Shown here in pieces: positions 43,001-51,216 of a stretch of 64,000 bases of DNA (the stretch's first letter is position 1; each line of letters begins with the position of its first letter). This DNA comes from Chitinophagales bacterium (GTDB lineage Bacteria; Bacteroidota; Bacteroidia; Chitinophagales; Chitinophagaceae), in contig JAIXKI010000002.1 in assembly GCA_026936105.1 (NCBI GenBank), forward strand, positions 325,556 to 389,555, written 5' to 3'. The translations under genes were made by a program, and so were the position numbers. The notes beneath the pieces were generated by a model. It ran no database searches and was not told where the DNA came from. It was given only the letters and a program-made list of their open reading frames with translations.

Positions 43001-43018
43001 TAGTTGTATAAACAACTA
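43001..43018. promoter_or_regulatory. Palindromic MarR-type operator
   Basis: TAGTTGT (43001-43007), four bases, ACAACTA (43012-43018): a perfect 7-bp inverted repeat of the size and symmetry bound by MarR dimers. It overlaps the predicted marR transcription start and ends at the marR ATG, which fits autorepression. Confidence 0.65.
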
Positions 43019-43019
43019 T

Positions 43020-43460
43020 ATGCATAACAACCAATTTAGAAAAGGCGAGCTGTACAGCTTTATCACCGGCATGGCTTCTACCGCCATTGCCCGGAGACTG
43101 CAGAAGAAGCTGAACCAGGCCGGTTTGAATATCACCATTGAGCAATGGAGCGTACTTTATCATTTATGGAAAAAGCATGGATTAAGCCAGCAGGAGTTGT
43201 GCAATGCCACTTTTCGTGACAAGCCGAGCATAACAAGACTGGTGGACAATCTGGAAAAGCAAAACCTGGTAAAGAGAGTACCATCGCAAAGCGACAGGCG
43301 TATCAATCTTATTTACCTGACCAAACATGGGCAGAAACTGGAAGAACAGACCATGCGGCTTGCAGACCAGACATTGACCGAAGCATTAAAAACAGTGCCG
43401 GCATCAAAAATCGAGATGTGCAAGGAGGTGCTGCAAGTCGTGTATGATAACCTGACATAA
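43020..43460 (+). CDS. MarR-family transcriptional regulator
   Basis: A 146-residue winged-helix regulator. The DNA-binding helices and wing are visible in LSQQELCNATFRDKPSITRLVDNLEKQNLVKRVPSQSDRRINLIYLTKHG. The start is the ATG at 43020, set by the operator and promoter just upstream. It is directly followed by a perfect 19-bp palindrome and an acyl-CoA dehydrogenase gene, so it may govern fatty acid catabolism as other MarR repressors do (ligand not known). Its own promoter contains a good operator, suggesting autoregulation; the divergent hydrolase may be co-regulated. Confidence 0.92.
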   Translation: MHNNQFRKGELYSFITGMASTAIARRLQKKLNQAGLNITIEQWSVLYHLWKKHGLSQQELCNATFRDKPSITRLVDNLEKQNLVKRVPSQSDRRINLIYLTKHGQKLEEQTMRLADQTLTEALKTVPASKIEMCKEVLQVVYDNLT

Positions 43461-43479
43461 TTTTATTGACTCAATAAAA
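43461..43479. promoter_or_regulatory. Perfect 19-bp palindrome between marR and acyl-CoA dehydrogenase
   Basis: TTTTATTGACTCAATAAAA: nine bases, one central base, nine complementary bases, placed between the marR stop and the dehydrogenase ATG (7 bp before it). Being almost spacerless it is more like an operator than a terminator stem. The binding protein is unknown. Confidence 0.5.
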
Positions 43480-43486
43480 CCATTTT

Positions 43487-45301
43487 ATGCAAACATCAAC
43501 AGAGAAAAAAAATGTTTTAAAAGGCGGCGAATGGCTGATCAAGGAATCCTCGCCGGCAGATACTTTTATTGCGGAAGAGTTTACCGAGGAGCAAAAGATG
43601 ATCCGCGACATGTGCGATCAGTTTCTGGACAAGGAAGTGTATCCCATCCTCGACAGGATTGACAACCTGGAGCCGGGGCTGATGCAGTCGCTGGTGCAAA
43701 AGACGGGAGAGCAGGGCCTTCTTGCAGTTTCTTTTCCCGAAGAATATGGTGGAATGGGAAAAGATTTTGTTACCTCCACCATAGTTAATGAATATCTGGG
43801 AGCAGGACATTCTTTTTCTGTAGCAATTGCCGCTCATACAGGCATAGGCACTTTGCCTATTTTGTATTTTGGAACGCCGGAGCAAAAACAAAAATATCTT
43901 CCCAAGCTCATCACCGGTGAATGGGCCGGATCATACGGGCTTACCGAACCCAACAGCGGAAGCGATGCATTGGGAGCAAGAACAACTGCCAAACTGAGTG
44001 ATGATGGCAAGTATTATATTCTGAACGGACAGAAATGCTGGATCACCAACGGCGGCTTTTCCCATGTATATACGGTCTTTGCCAAAGTAGTGGGAGACAA
44101 CCTGCCTGATGACAAAAAGGGATTCACCGCTTTTATCATAGAGAGGGGAATGGAAGGATTTACACAGGGACCCGAAGAGCATAAAATGGGTATCAAAGGT
44201 TCTTCTACCGTTCAATTGTATTTCCAGGATTGCAAGGTGCCTGTTGAAAATGTATTGGGTGAAATCGGTAAAGGGCATAAGATAGCGTTTAACATCCTGA
44301 ACATAGGCCGGTTAAAACTGTGTGCTGCTGCCGTTGGGGGTTCCAGAAGGGCCATCACCGATTCAGTGCAGTATGCAAAAACAAGAGAGCAATTCAAACA
44401 ACCAATTTCGAACTTTGGCGCCATCAAGCATAAACTGGCACAAATGGCCATTGAAATATTTGTTGGCGAATCTGCTTTGTACCGCACGGCAAAATGGATA
44501 GATGAAAAAGAACAGGAACTGTCGGCAGAAGGAAAGCCCTACAACGAATCATTGCTGGGTGCAGCAGAAGAATATGCCATTGAATGTGCCATGCTGAAAG
44601 TGTTCGGAAGCGAGGCACTGGATTTTGTCGTGGATGAAGGAGTGCAGATACATGGTGGTAACGGATTCAGTGCAGAGTATAATATTTCCAGGGCCTACCG
44701 TGATTCCCGCGTCAATAGAATTTACGAAGGAACTAACGAAATCAACCGCCTGCTCACTCTGGACATGACCTTAAAAAGAGCGATGAAAGGAAGGCTGGAT
44801 TTGATGGGACCTGCAATAGCCGTTCAAAAAGAATTGATGAGTATTCCGGATTTCAGCAGTGACAATGAAGCACCTTTTTCCAAAGAAAAAAAACTGGTGG
44901 CCAACCTTAAGAAAGCGATCTTAATGACAGCTGGCGCTGCCGTTCAGAAACTGATGATGAAAATAGACAGTGAACAGGAAGTGTTGATGAACATTGCAGA
45001 TATGGCTATTCAGACATTTCATGCAGAAAGCATATTGCTCCGTGTTATGAAAATGGTGGAAGAGAAAGGAGAAGCTGCATGTGGCGAATACCTCGATATC
45101 ATGAGGACATTCCTGTATGATGCTGCCGACCATGTAAATAAATCTGGAAAAGATGCTGTCAATGCATTTGCAGAAGGGGATGAACAAAGAATGATCCTGA
45201 TGGGATTAAAGCGTTTCACCAAGGCAGAGCCTTTCAATTCAAAGGAAGCAAGAAGGAGAATTGCCGATAAAATGATCGCTGAAGGAAAATATTGTTTTTA
45301 A
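43487..45301 (+). CDS. Acyl-CoA dehydrogenase family protein (long-chain type)
   Basis: A 604-residue FAD-dependent dehydrogenase that starts beta-oxidation. The domain order is N-terminal helical, middle beta (GLTEPNSGSDALGA, KCWITNGGFS), C-terminal helical with the catalytic glutamate in RIYEGTNEINRLL. The extra C-terminal region of about 170 residues makes it the VLCAD/ACAD9-like or long type common in Bacteroidota. It is preceded by marR and the 19-bp palindrome; an electron transfer flavoprotein is not in the window. Confidence 0.93.
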   Translation: MQTSTEKKNVLKGGEWLIKESSPADTFIAEEFTEEQKMIRDMCDQFLDKEVYPILDRIDNLEPGLMQSLVQKTGEQGLLAVSFPEEYGGMGKDFVTSTIVNEYLGAGHSFSVAIAAHTGIGTLPILYFGTPEQKQKYLPKLITGEWAGSYGLTEPNSGSDALGARTTAKLSDDGKYYILNGQKCWITNGGFSHVYTVFAKVVGDNLPDDKKGFTAFIIERGMEGFTQGPEEHKMGIKGSSTVQLYFQDCKVPVENVLGEIGKGHKIAFNILNIGRLKLCAAAVGGSRRAITDSVQYAKTREQFKQPISNFGAIKHKLAQMAIEIFVGESALYRTAKWIDEKEQELSAEGKPYNESLLGAAEEYAIECAMLKVFGSEALDFVVDEGVQIHGGNGFSAEYNISRAYRDSRVNRIYEGTNEINRLLTLDMTLKRAMKGRLDLMGPAIAVQKELMSIPDFSSDNEAPFSKEKKLVANLKKAILMTAGAAVQKLMMKIDSEQEVLMNIADMAIQTFHAESILLRVMKMVEEKGEAACGEYLDIMRTFLYDAADHVNKSGKDAVNAFAEGDEQRMILMGLKRFTKAEPFNSKEARRRIADKMIAEGKYCF

Positions 45302-45320
45302 ACCACAGGTCTTTTTCAAC

Positions 45321-46028
45321 TTACTGTTTGAATGAAACAGTGGTCACTGGTTGTGAATCGTCGTAGATCAGTTTTAATTCTTTACGGGTCCTTCTGAGCT
45401 CCAGAAGCTTTTTGATCCTTTTGTTTTCGATCAGAATTCCCGACGAAAGCATCAATGTAGATATTACTGTAGAGAAATAATACATGGTGAATATATCATT
45501 GAGTTCTTTTGAATCCAGGACATAAAAGAACACATAAATGATCGCATAACTTCCATATGCAAATAACAGAGAGGTAATCATTAATGCTTTCCCTATTGTT
45601 TTTCCCTGAATGATAGCAATCTTGATATAGCGCAGCGAGAACCACACACTGAAAAAGAGCAGCAGGCTAATTTCCGGAGCCATGATAATTGTCATGGAGG
45701 TCCGGTTGAAACCAAAGGCCAAAACAATGATCAGCTCAAATAGTAAAATAGCAACAACAGAGATTCGTATTTTTTTTGCAAATTTTAAGGAAGGGCTGAA
45801 ATAAGAAATGAAGATAAACATTAACGGAAACTCAAGAAGATTGGTGGTAATTCCGAAAGCTCTTCTGAAATTTTCATTTACAGGAATATAACCTTCACTC
45901 ATCACATTAAAACAAAAGTCAAGAAGATAATAAATGGCTAAAGCAAGAAAGCATTTGGAACGATACAATTGCAAAACCAAAACAAGGACAACAGGAAATA
46001 TTAAGGTTATAATGGAAATGATTGCCAT
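45321..46028 (-). CDS. Seven-helix-like membrane protein of unknown function
   Basis: A 235-residue inner membrane protein with about seven hydrophobic helices and a soluble, highly charged C-terminal tail (KRIKKLLELRRTRKELKLIYDD). I recognise no named family. It converges with the acyl-CoA dehydrogenase gene. Eight bp upstream of its ATG is a perfect 6-bp inverted repeat (46036-46051). Confidence 0.75.
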   Translation of the reverse strand: MAIISIITLIFPVVLVLVLQLYRSKCFLALAIYYLLDFCFNVMSEGYIPVNENFRRAFGITTNLLEFPLMFIFISYFSPSLKFAKKIRISVVAILLFELIIVLAFGFNRTSMTIIMAPEISLLLFFSVWFSLRYIKIAIIQGKTIGKALMITSLLFAYGSYAIIYVFFYVLDSKELNDIFTMYYFSTVISTLMLSSGILIENKRIKKLLELRRTRKELKLIYDDSQPVTTVSFKQ

Positions 46029-46035
46029 GATTTTT

Positions 46036-46051
46036 ATCCGACATATCGGAT
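46036..46051. promoter_or_regulatory. Short palindrome before the 46028 start
   Basis: ATCCGA (46036-46041), CATA, TCGGAT (46046-46051): perfect inverted repeat a few bases upstream of the start codon. It may be an operator or a leader hairpin. Confidence 0.35.
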
Positions 46052-46233
46052 TATTTTTTCTAATGGATATGGATCTTGTTTACCGGCAACACGGATCAAG
46101 TTGCACTATGATATGAATGTAAACGCCATAAGCTTGCTAAAAGTGCTTTATAATAAGAGTTTGCACTAAAATTCAGTAAAACTGATATGTTAATTAGTAA
46201 TATTACTGCCGGATCACTTAAGTGTTTTTTTAT

Positions 46234-46241
46234 TAACTTTC
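46234..46241 (+). promoter_or_regulatory. Near-consensus -7 element 4 nt before the amidase start
   Basis: TAACTTTC differs from TAnnTTTG only in the last base and ends exactly 4 nt before the ATG at 46246, as in the three full matches at 13480, 21609 and 30227. Confidence 0.35.
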
Positions 46242-46245
46242 TGAA

Positions 46246-47412
46246 ATGATACGATTGATTTTACTTCTTTCGCTTTTTCAACCTTTTATAGCTACATCAC
46301 AGTCCAATACAGGCTATATCACAGGCAAAACGACCGGACCATTACCTTTTCTGAACTTTGGTTTGGGAGAAGACCGTCTTGGTGGGGCAAAAATGGGTTA
46401 TCTCGATAGTAACATCATTATAAAAGTGGTGGACAGCGTGAATGATGTCTATAAAATAGAGTTGTCAAAAAATCACTTTGCTTATTTACCTAAAGTGAAT
46501 TTCAAAAAAGACAGTTCAGTTGTCATACGCCCCTATTATCTTACAAACAGCTGGAAAGTATATGGGGATGATAAATATGATTATGTAGATGTTTCAGTAG
46601 ATGAACATTTGCCTTACAGAAGTATTCAGGAAATAGATCCCGCTGCAATTGTTGTGGATATTTTCGGTGCCACCAGTAATACGAACTGGATTACCCAGCT
46701 TTCTACCGTAAAAGAAATAAAGAATACATGGTCCGAACAAATAGAGGATGATGTATTCCGTATTCATATTGAATTGAAACATGACCAGCATTGGGGTTAT
46801 TTCATTTCTTACGACAGCAGCAAATTGGTGATCCGGGTAAAAAGACAGCCGCCTGTTCCTATATTAAGTAAAATGAGAATAGCAGTAGATGCAGGACATG
46901 GAGGTGAGAATACCGGCGCTTCGGGAATAAAGAGCAAAGTACTGGAGAAAAATTATACGCTGCTGATCGCTAAGGAACTGGAAAAAGCATTGAAGAAAGA
47001 GAAGGCTCAGGTGTTTATGACCAGAGAGAAGGATACCACGCTCAGCATGATTGAAAGGACTCAGATGCTGAGAGAATGGGATCCCGATTTCCTGATCAGC
47101 ATTCATTTGAATTCGTCGGGAAAAGATACAATCAGTGGGGTCAGCACTTATTACCGTTATATCGGATTCCGGCCGCTGACTGAATTTATTTTAAAAAATA
47201 TGAAAGGACTTGGATTGAAAGAATACGGGAATGTCGGCAATTTCAATTTTTCACTAAGCGGACCGACGGAATATCCCAACTGCCTGGTGGAAGTGGCTTT
47301 TCTGAGCAATGTTCAGGATGAGAAAAAAATCCTGAGTCCTGCTTTTCACAGGGCCGTTGCAGCAAAGATCGTTTTGGGAATAAAGGACTGGCTCCGCTCT
47401 CTGAAAAGATAG
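46246..47412 (+). CDS. N-acetylmuramoyl-L-alanine amidase (Amidase_3)
   Basis: A 388-residue exported enzyme that cleaves the amide bond between MurNAc and the stem peptide. The signal peptide is MIRLILLLSLF...TSQ. After an N-terminal region (about 20-205, including an AMIN-like beta domain), the zinc amidase domain has IAVDAGHGGENTG, an E in VLEKNYTLLIAKEL, FLISIHLNSS and the catalytic E in CLVEVAFLSN. It converges on pgl with a 4-bp gap. A start exactly at the -7 spacing suggests a leaderless mRNA. Confidence 0.92.
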   Translation: MIRLILLLSLFQPFIATSQSNTGYITGKTTGPLPFLNFGLGEDRLGGAKMGYLDSNIIIKVVDSVNDVYKIELSKNHFAYLPKVNFKKDSSVVIRPYYLTNSWKVYGDDKYDYVDVSVDEHLPYRSIQEIDPAAIVVDIFGATSNTNWITQLSTVKEIKNTWSEQIEDDVFRIHIELKHDQHWGYFISYDSSKLVIRVKRQPPVPILSKMRIAVDAGHGGENTGASGIKSKVLEKNYTLLIAKELEKALKKEKAQVFMTREKDTTLSMIERTQMLREWDPDFLISIHLNSSGKDTISGVSTYYRYIGFRPLTEFILKNMKGLGLKEYGNVGNFNFSLSGPTEYPNCLVEVAFLSNVQDEKKILSPAFHRAVAAKIVLGIKDWLRSLKR

Positions 47413-47415
47413 ACC

Positions 47416-48138
47416 TTACAGCAATTCAGAAGCCGCAGCCTTGTCTGTCCACCAGTACAATACATCATTGAAGGGCTGAATAATCTGTGCCGGATATAAT
47501 TCCGGATCGTGTTCTTTGGTAAAGACGTTGTACAGCGCTGCAGATTTTGCAGAACCGCTTACAAGAAAGGAAACACACCGTGCTGCATTGACCACCGGTG
47601 CTGTCAAAGTGATCCTGTGAATATTTTCTTCTTTCAGGAAAAAGGAACTCACCCATTTTGTTTTTTCAAAAACCACAGGATATCCAGGGAAGAGAGAAAG
47701 AGTGTGTGCATTATCTCCCAGACCTAACAATACCAGATCAAAAGTGTTATCGCTGCCTGAAAAATATTCCCTGAGAATATTTTCATATTCTGCTGCAGAA
47801 GTTTCGGGATCAGTATCTGTCCGCATCAAATATATCTGACCTTTTTTTGCAGGGATGACATCCAGCAGAGTCTCATGGATCATTCTGCCGTTGTTCCTTT
47901 CGTTTGAATAAGGAACATATCTTTCATCGCCTATAAAAAAATGAATACGGCTCCAGTCTATCTTATCGCGGTATTTTTCTGAGGCTAATAACTGATATAA
48001 TTTTTTGGGTGTGGAACCTCCGGATAGTGCGACGCAGAAACGGTCATTGCCCGTTAAAGTGTTTCCGATATAAGCCACCATCCAGTCAGCAAATTGTCTG
48101 CTCAGGTCATCAATATCATTGGTTACTTTAAAGATCAC
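47416..48138 (-). CDS. pgl: 6-phosphogluconolactonase
   Basis: A 240-residue lactonase for step two of the oxidative pentose phosphate pathway. The family motifs VALSGGSTPKKLYQLL, IHFFIGDERYVPYSNERNNG and DLVLLGLGDNAHTLSLFPG are complete. The start is a GTG at 48138, 7 bp after the zwf stop, consistent with translational coupling. It is the last gene of the gnd-zwf-pgl operon. Confidence 0.95.
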   Translation of the reverse strand: MIFKVTNDIDDLSRQFADWMVAYIGNTLTGNDRFCVALSGGSTPKKLYQLLASEKYRDKIDWSRIHFFIGDERYVPYSNERNNGRMIHETLLDVIPAKKGQIYLMRTDTDPETSAAEYENILREYFSGSDNTFDLVLLGLGDNAHTLSLFPGYPVVFEKTKWVSSFFLKEENIHRITLTAPVVNAARCVSFLVSGSAKSAALYNVFTKEHDPELYPAQIIQPFNDVLYWWTDKAAASELL

Positions 48139-48145
48139 TGTAAAG

Positions 48146-49663
48146 TTATTTTCTTACGACAGGCGGCAGGTTGACCCAATGATGCCCTTCTCTAGCAATT
48201 AATCCTTCTGCGTCTTCGGGACCCCAGCTGCCGGGAGCATAGTTAGGAAAATCAACAGGCGGACGTTTTTGCCATACATCCAGAATAGGTTCAATGACCT
48301 TCCATGCAGCTTCCACCTGGTCGGCACGCATGAACAAGGTCTGATTTCCGGAAATGACATCCTCCAGTAAAGTCTCGTAAGCTTCCGGTTCTCTTTCCTG
48401 ATAAGCTTCAGCATAACTGAATACCATGTCCACCGGGTTCAGTATCATCTCCTGGCCGGGTCGTTTTGCCTGAAAGCGTATTCTTATGTCCATTTCCGGC
48501 TGTATGCTGATCGCTAAACGGTTTGGCCTCCATGTATCTGCTGCTTCGGCGGGAAATGAATAACTCGGTGCATCTTTGAATTGAATGGTGATCAAAGTTG
48601 TTTTTTCCTGCAGCATCTTTCCGGTACGAACATAAAAAGGCACATTGCGCCAGCGCCAGTTGTCAATAAAGAATTTAGCAGCAACAAAGGTCTCTACATT
48701 CGATTGCGGACTTACATCTTTTTCCTGGCGGTATCCCTGGACTTTTTTTCCATTCATCACTCCGGCTGTATATTGTCCCCGCACCGTATTGGCAGCCACC
48801 TGATCAGGCTCCAGTTTACGGATCGCCCTTAACACATCCACTTTTTTATTACGTATCTCATTGGCATCAAAAGATACGGGAGGCTCCATGGCGATCATGC
48901 AGAGTAATTGAAGAATATGGTTCTGAACCATATCCCTCAATGCTCCTGCCTGCTCATAGTAACCGCCCCTGTTTTCCACCCCCACTGTTTCTGCCGCAGT
49001 GATCTGCACATGATCAATATAATTGTTGTTCCATATCGGTTCGAACAATGCATTGGCAAAACGGAAAGCCAGGATGTTTTGCACGGTTTCTTTTCCCAGA
49101 TAGTGGTCTATCCTGAATATTTGTTCTTCATCAAACATGGTGCTTAGTATCTTGTCCAGGTCTCTTGCACTTTGAAGGTCGTGCCCGAACGGTTTTTCAA
49201 ATACTAAGCGGGTATGTTCGGGATTCTCACAAAGTTTTTGTTCGAAAAGTTTACGGGCAAGTTCCTGTGCCAGTTGAGGCGCTACTGCAAGATAAAAGAT
49301 CACCACCGGAGTCTCATTCCAGTCTTTGGTCCTTTCGTTGATGTCATCTTTAATCTTTTGATAACTGCTGTCATCGGTAAGATCGGTAAGATGATAAAAT
49401 ATACTGGAAGAGAATGATTGCCATTTCCCGTCCAGCTCATCTTTTCTGCTGGAAAATTTCTGAACGCCTTCAAATAATTTCTTCCTGTATTCATCGTCCG
49501 ATGCAAAAGGAGTGCGGCCGGCTCCGATTACCACGAATTTTTCAGGTAGATAATCATCAAGGTATAAATTATATAATGCAGGGATCAGCTTGCGGTTAGT
49601 GAGGTCGCCGCTTCCCCCGAATATGAACATGATCGTTGGCGATTGATTCTTTTTTCCTTTCAT
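48146..49663 (-). CDS. zwf: Glucose-6-phosphate 1-dehydrogenase
   Basis: A 505-residue NADP-dependent dehydrogenase for the first step of the oxidative pentose phosphate pathway. The nucleotide motif GGSGDLTNRKLIPALYN, the active site RIDHYLGKETVQNIL and the conserved ETFVAAKFFIDNWRWRNVPFYVRTGK are present. It is the middle gene between gnd (46-bp gap) and pgl (7-bp gap). Confidence 0.96.
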   Translation of the reverse strand: MKGKKNQSPTIMFIFGGSGDLTNRKLIPALYNLYLDDYLPEKFVVIGAGRTPFASDDEYRKKLFEGVQKFSSRKDELDGKWQSFSSSIFYHLTDLTDDSSYQKIKDDINERTKDWNETPVVIFYLAVAPQLAQELARKLFEQKLCENPEHTRLVFEKPFGHDLQSARDLDKILSTMFDEEQIFRIDHYLGKETVQNILAFRFANALFEPIWNNNYIDHVQITAAETVGVENRGGYYEQAGALRDMVQNHILQLLCMIAMEPPVSFDANEIRNKKVDVLRAIRKLEPDQVAANTVRGQYTAGVMNGKKVQGYRQEKDVSPQSNVETFVAAKFFIDNWRWRNVPFYVRTGKMLQEKTTLITIQFKDAPSYSFPAEAADTWRPNRLAISIQPEMDIRIRFQAKRPGQEMILNPVDMVFSYAEAYQEREPEAYETLLEDVISGNQTLFMRADQVEAAWKVIEPILDVWQKRPPVDFPNYAPGSWGPEDAEGLIAREGHHWVNLPPVVRK

Positions 49664-49709
49664 GAAATTTTGTTTTTAAAAATAAATTTTCAAAAGAGGC
49701 TTGTGCATG

Positions 49710-51128
49710 TTACCATTCGGTATGAAAGATTCCTTCTTTATCGGTACGCTGGTAAGTATGTGCTCCGAAATAATCCCGTTGTGCCTGTATCAGGTTAGTG
49801 GGAAGTGTTTCGCTGCAGAAAGCATCAAAATAAGATAAGGCACTGGCAAGTCCGGCTGCAGGAATTCTGGCCGAAGCACAAAGCTGGATGGTCCTTCTTA
49901 ATGCAGCAGTTCTTTTTTTGACAAGCGATGCCGTTTTTCTATGAAGTAAAATATTGGAGAGACTGGAATCTCTTCTGAAAGCAGTTGTGAACAATTCCAG
50001 CAGGGAAGACCGGATGATGCACCCTCCACGCCAGATGCGCACCACATCTTTCAACGGGATGTCCATGTTCAGTTCTGAAGAAGCTTTGTGCAACATAGCC
50101 AGCCCCTGTGCATAACAGATAATGGTTGCAGCAAAGAGGCTGTCGTGCAACTGGTCAATGATTCTTTCTTTGTTTTTTGTAATCGCTTTGATCTTCGGTT
50201 TGTATAATGAAGCTGCTTTTACCCTGTCATCTTTATAAACGGAAAGATCTCTCATGGAGACGGCTGTATCAATAGTAGGTACCGGCACAGGAAGATCCAT
50301 TGCATCCTGTGAGGTCCATTTTCCTGTTCCCTTAGAACCGGCTTTGTCCAGGATCATATCCACCAGGAGGTTACCGGTGAGTTCATCTTTTTTCCGGAAG
50401 ATCTCAGATGTGATTTCAACAAGGAAGGAACTCATTTCACCTTCATTCCATTTTTTAAAGATTTCGTGCATCTCATCATTGGTCAACCCCAGGCTTCTTT
50501 TCATGACGTCATAAACTTCGCTGATGAGCTGCATGATGGCGTATTCAATTCCGTTATGCACCATTTTTACATAGTGGCCCGCAGCTCCTTTTCCCATGTA
50601 CGCAACACAAGGCTCATTTTGCGGAGGATTCACCTTGGCAGATACGGCTTCCAGTATCGGTTTCAGTTCACGCCATGCTGCCACATCACCTCCCGGCATA
50701 ATGCTGGGGCCCGTTCTTGCACCGTGCTCGCCACCGCTGACGCCCATCCCAACAAAATGCACTTTCTTATCTTCCAGGAATTTTATTCTTTTCAGCGTAT
50801 CAACATAATGCGAATTGCCACCGTCAATGATAATATCCCCTTCTTCCAGCAATGGCAAAGCCTCATTGATCACCTGATCTACAATGGGGCCTGCCGGCAC
50901 AAGCATCATCAGCTTGCGGGGCCGTTTTAACTGCCTGACCATTTCCGCTAAAGTGGTAACCCCTTTCACCGTAGTGCCGGGAGTGGCAAAGGATTCGAGG
51001 CTTGTGGCTTTTGCCTGGTCTTTATCAAAACCGACTACATGATATCCGTGGTCGGCCATATTTAATAATAAATTGCGGCCCATCACTCCAAGGCCTATCA
51101 TTCCGAAATCAAAAGATGCTGTTTCCAA
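49710..51128 (-). CDS. gnd: NADP-dependent 6-phosphogluconate dehydrogenase
   Basis: A 472-residue enzyme that decarboxylates 6-phosphogluconate to ribulose 5-phosphate. Motifs in order: GLGVMGRNLLLNMADHG, GDIIIDGGNSHY, GVSGGEHGARTGPSIMPGG, the active lysine in HYVKMVHNGIEYA, KGTGKWTS and IWRGGCIIRS. It leads the operon gnd-zwf-pgl. The length is typical of the decarboxylating NADP form. Confidence 0.96.
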   Translation of the reverse strand: METASFDFGMIGLGVMGRNLLLNMADHGYHVVGFDKDQAKATSLESFATPGTTVKGVTTLAEMVRQLKRPRKLMMLVPAGPIVDQVINEALPLLEEGDIIIDGGNSHYVDTLKRIKFLEDKKVHFVGMGVSGGEHGARTGPSIMPGGDVAAWRELKPILEAVSAKVNPPQNEPCVAYMGKGAAGHYVKMVHNGIEYAIMQLISEVYDVMKRSLGLTNDEMHEIFKKWNEGEMSSFLVEITSEIFRKKDELTGNLLVDMILDKAGSKGTGKWTSQDAMDLPVPVPTIDTAVSMRDLSVYKDDRVKAASLYKPKIKAITKNKERIIDQLHDSLFAATIICYAQGLAMLHKASSELNMDIPLKDVVRIWRGGCIIRSSLLELFTTAFRRDSSLSNILLHRKTASLVKKRTAALRRTIQLCASARIPAAGLASALSYFDAFCSETLPTNLIQAQRDYFGAHTYQRTDKEGIFHTEW

Positions 51129-51216
51129 TTTTCTGTTTAAATTTTATTGATATATGAACAAAGAAATCCAATAAAAAGTTTACCCGTCAGTGACAGTATC
51201 CTCTCTTTTTCGCCGG

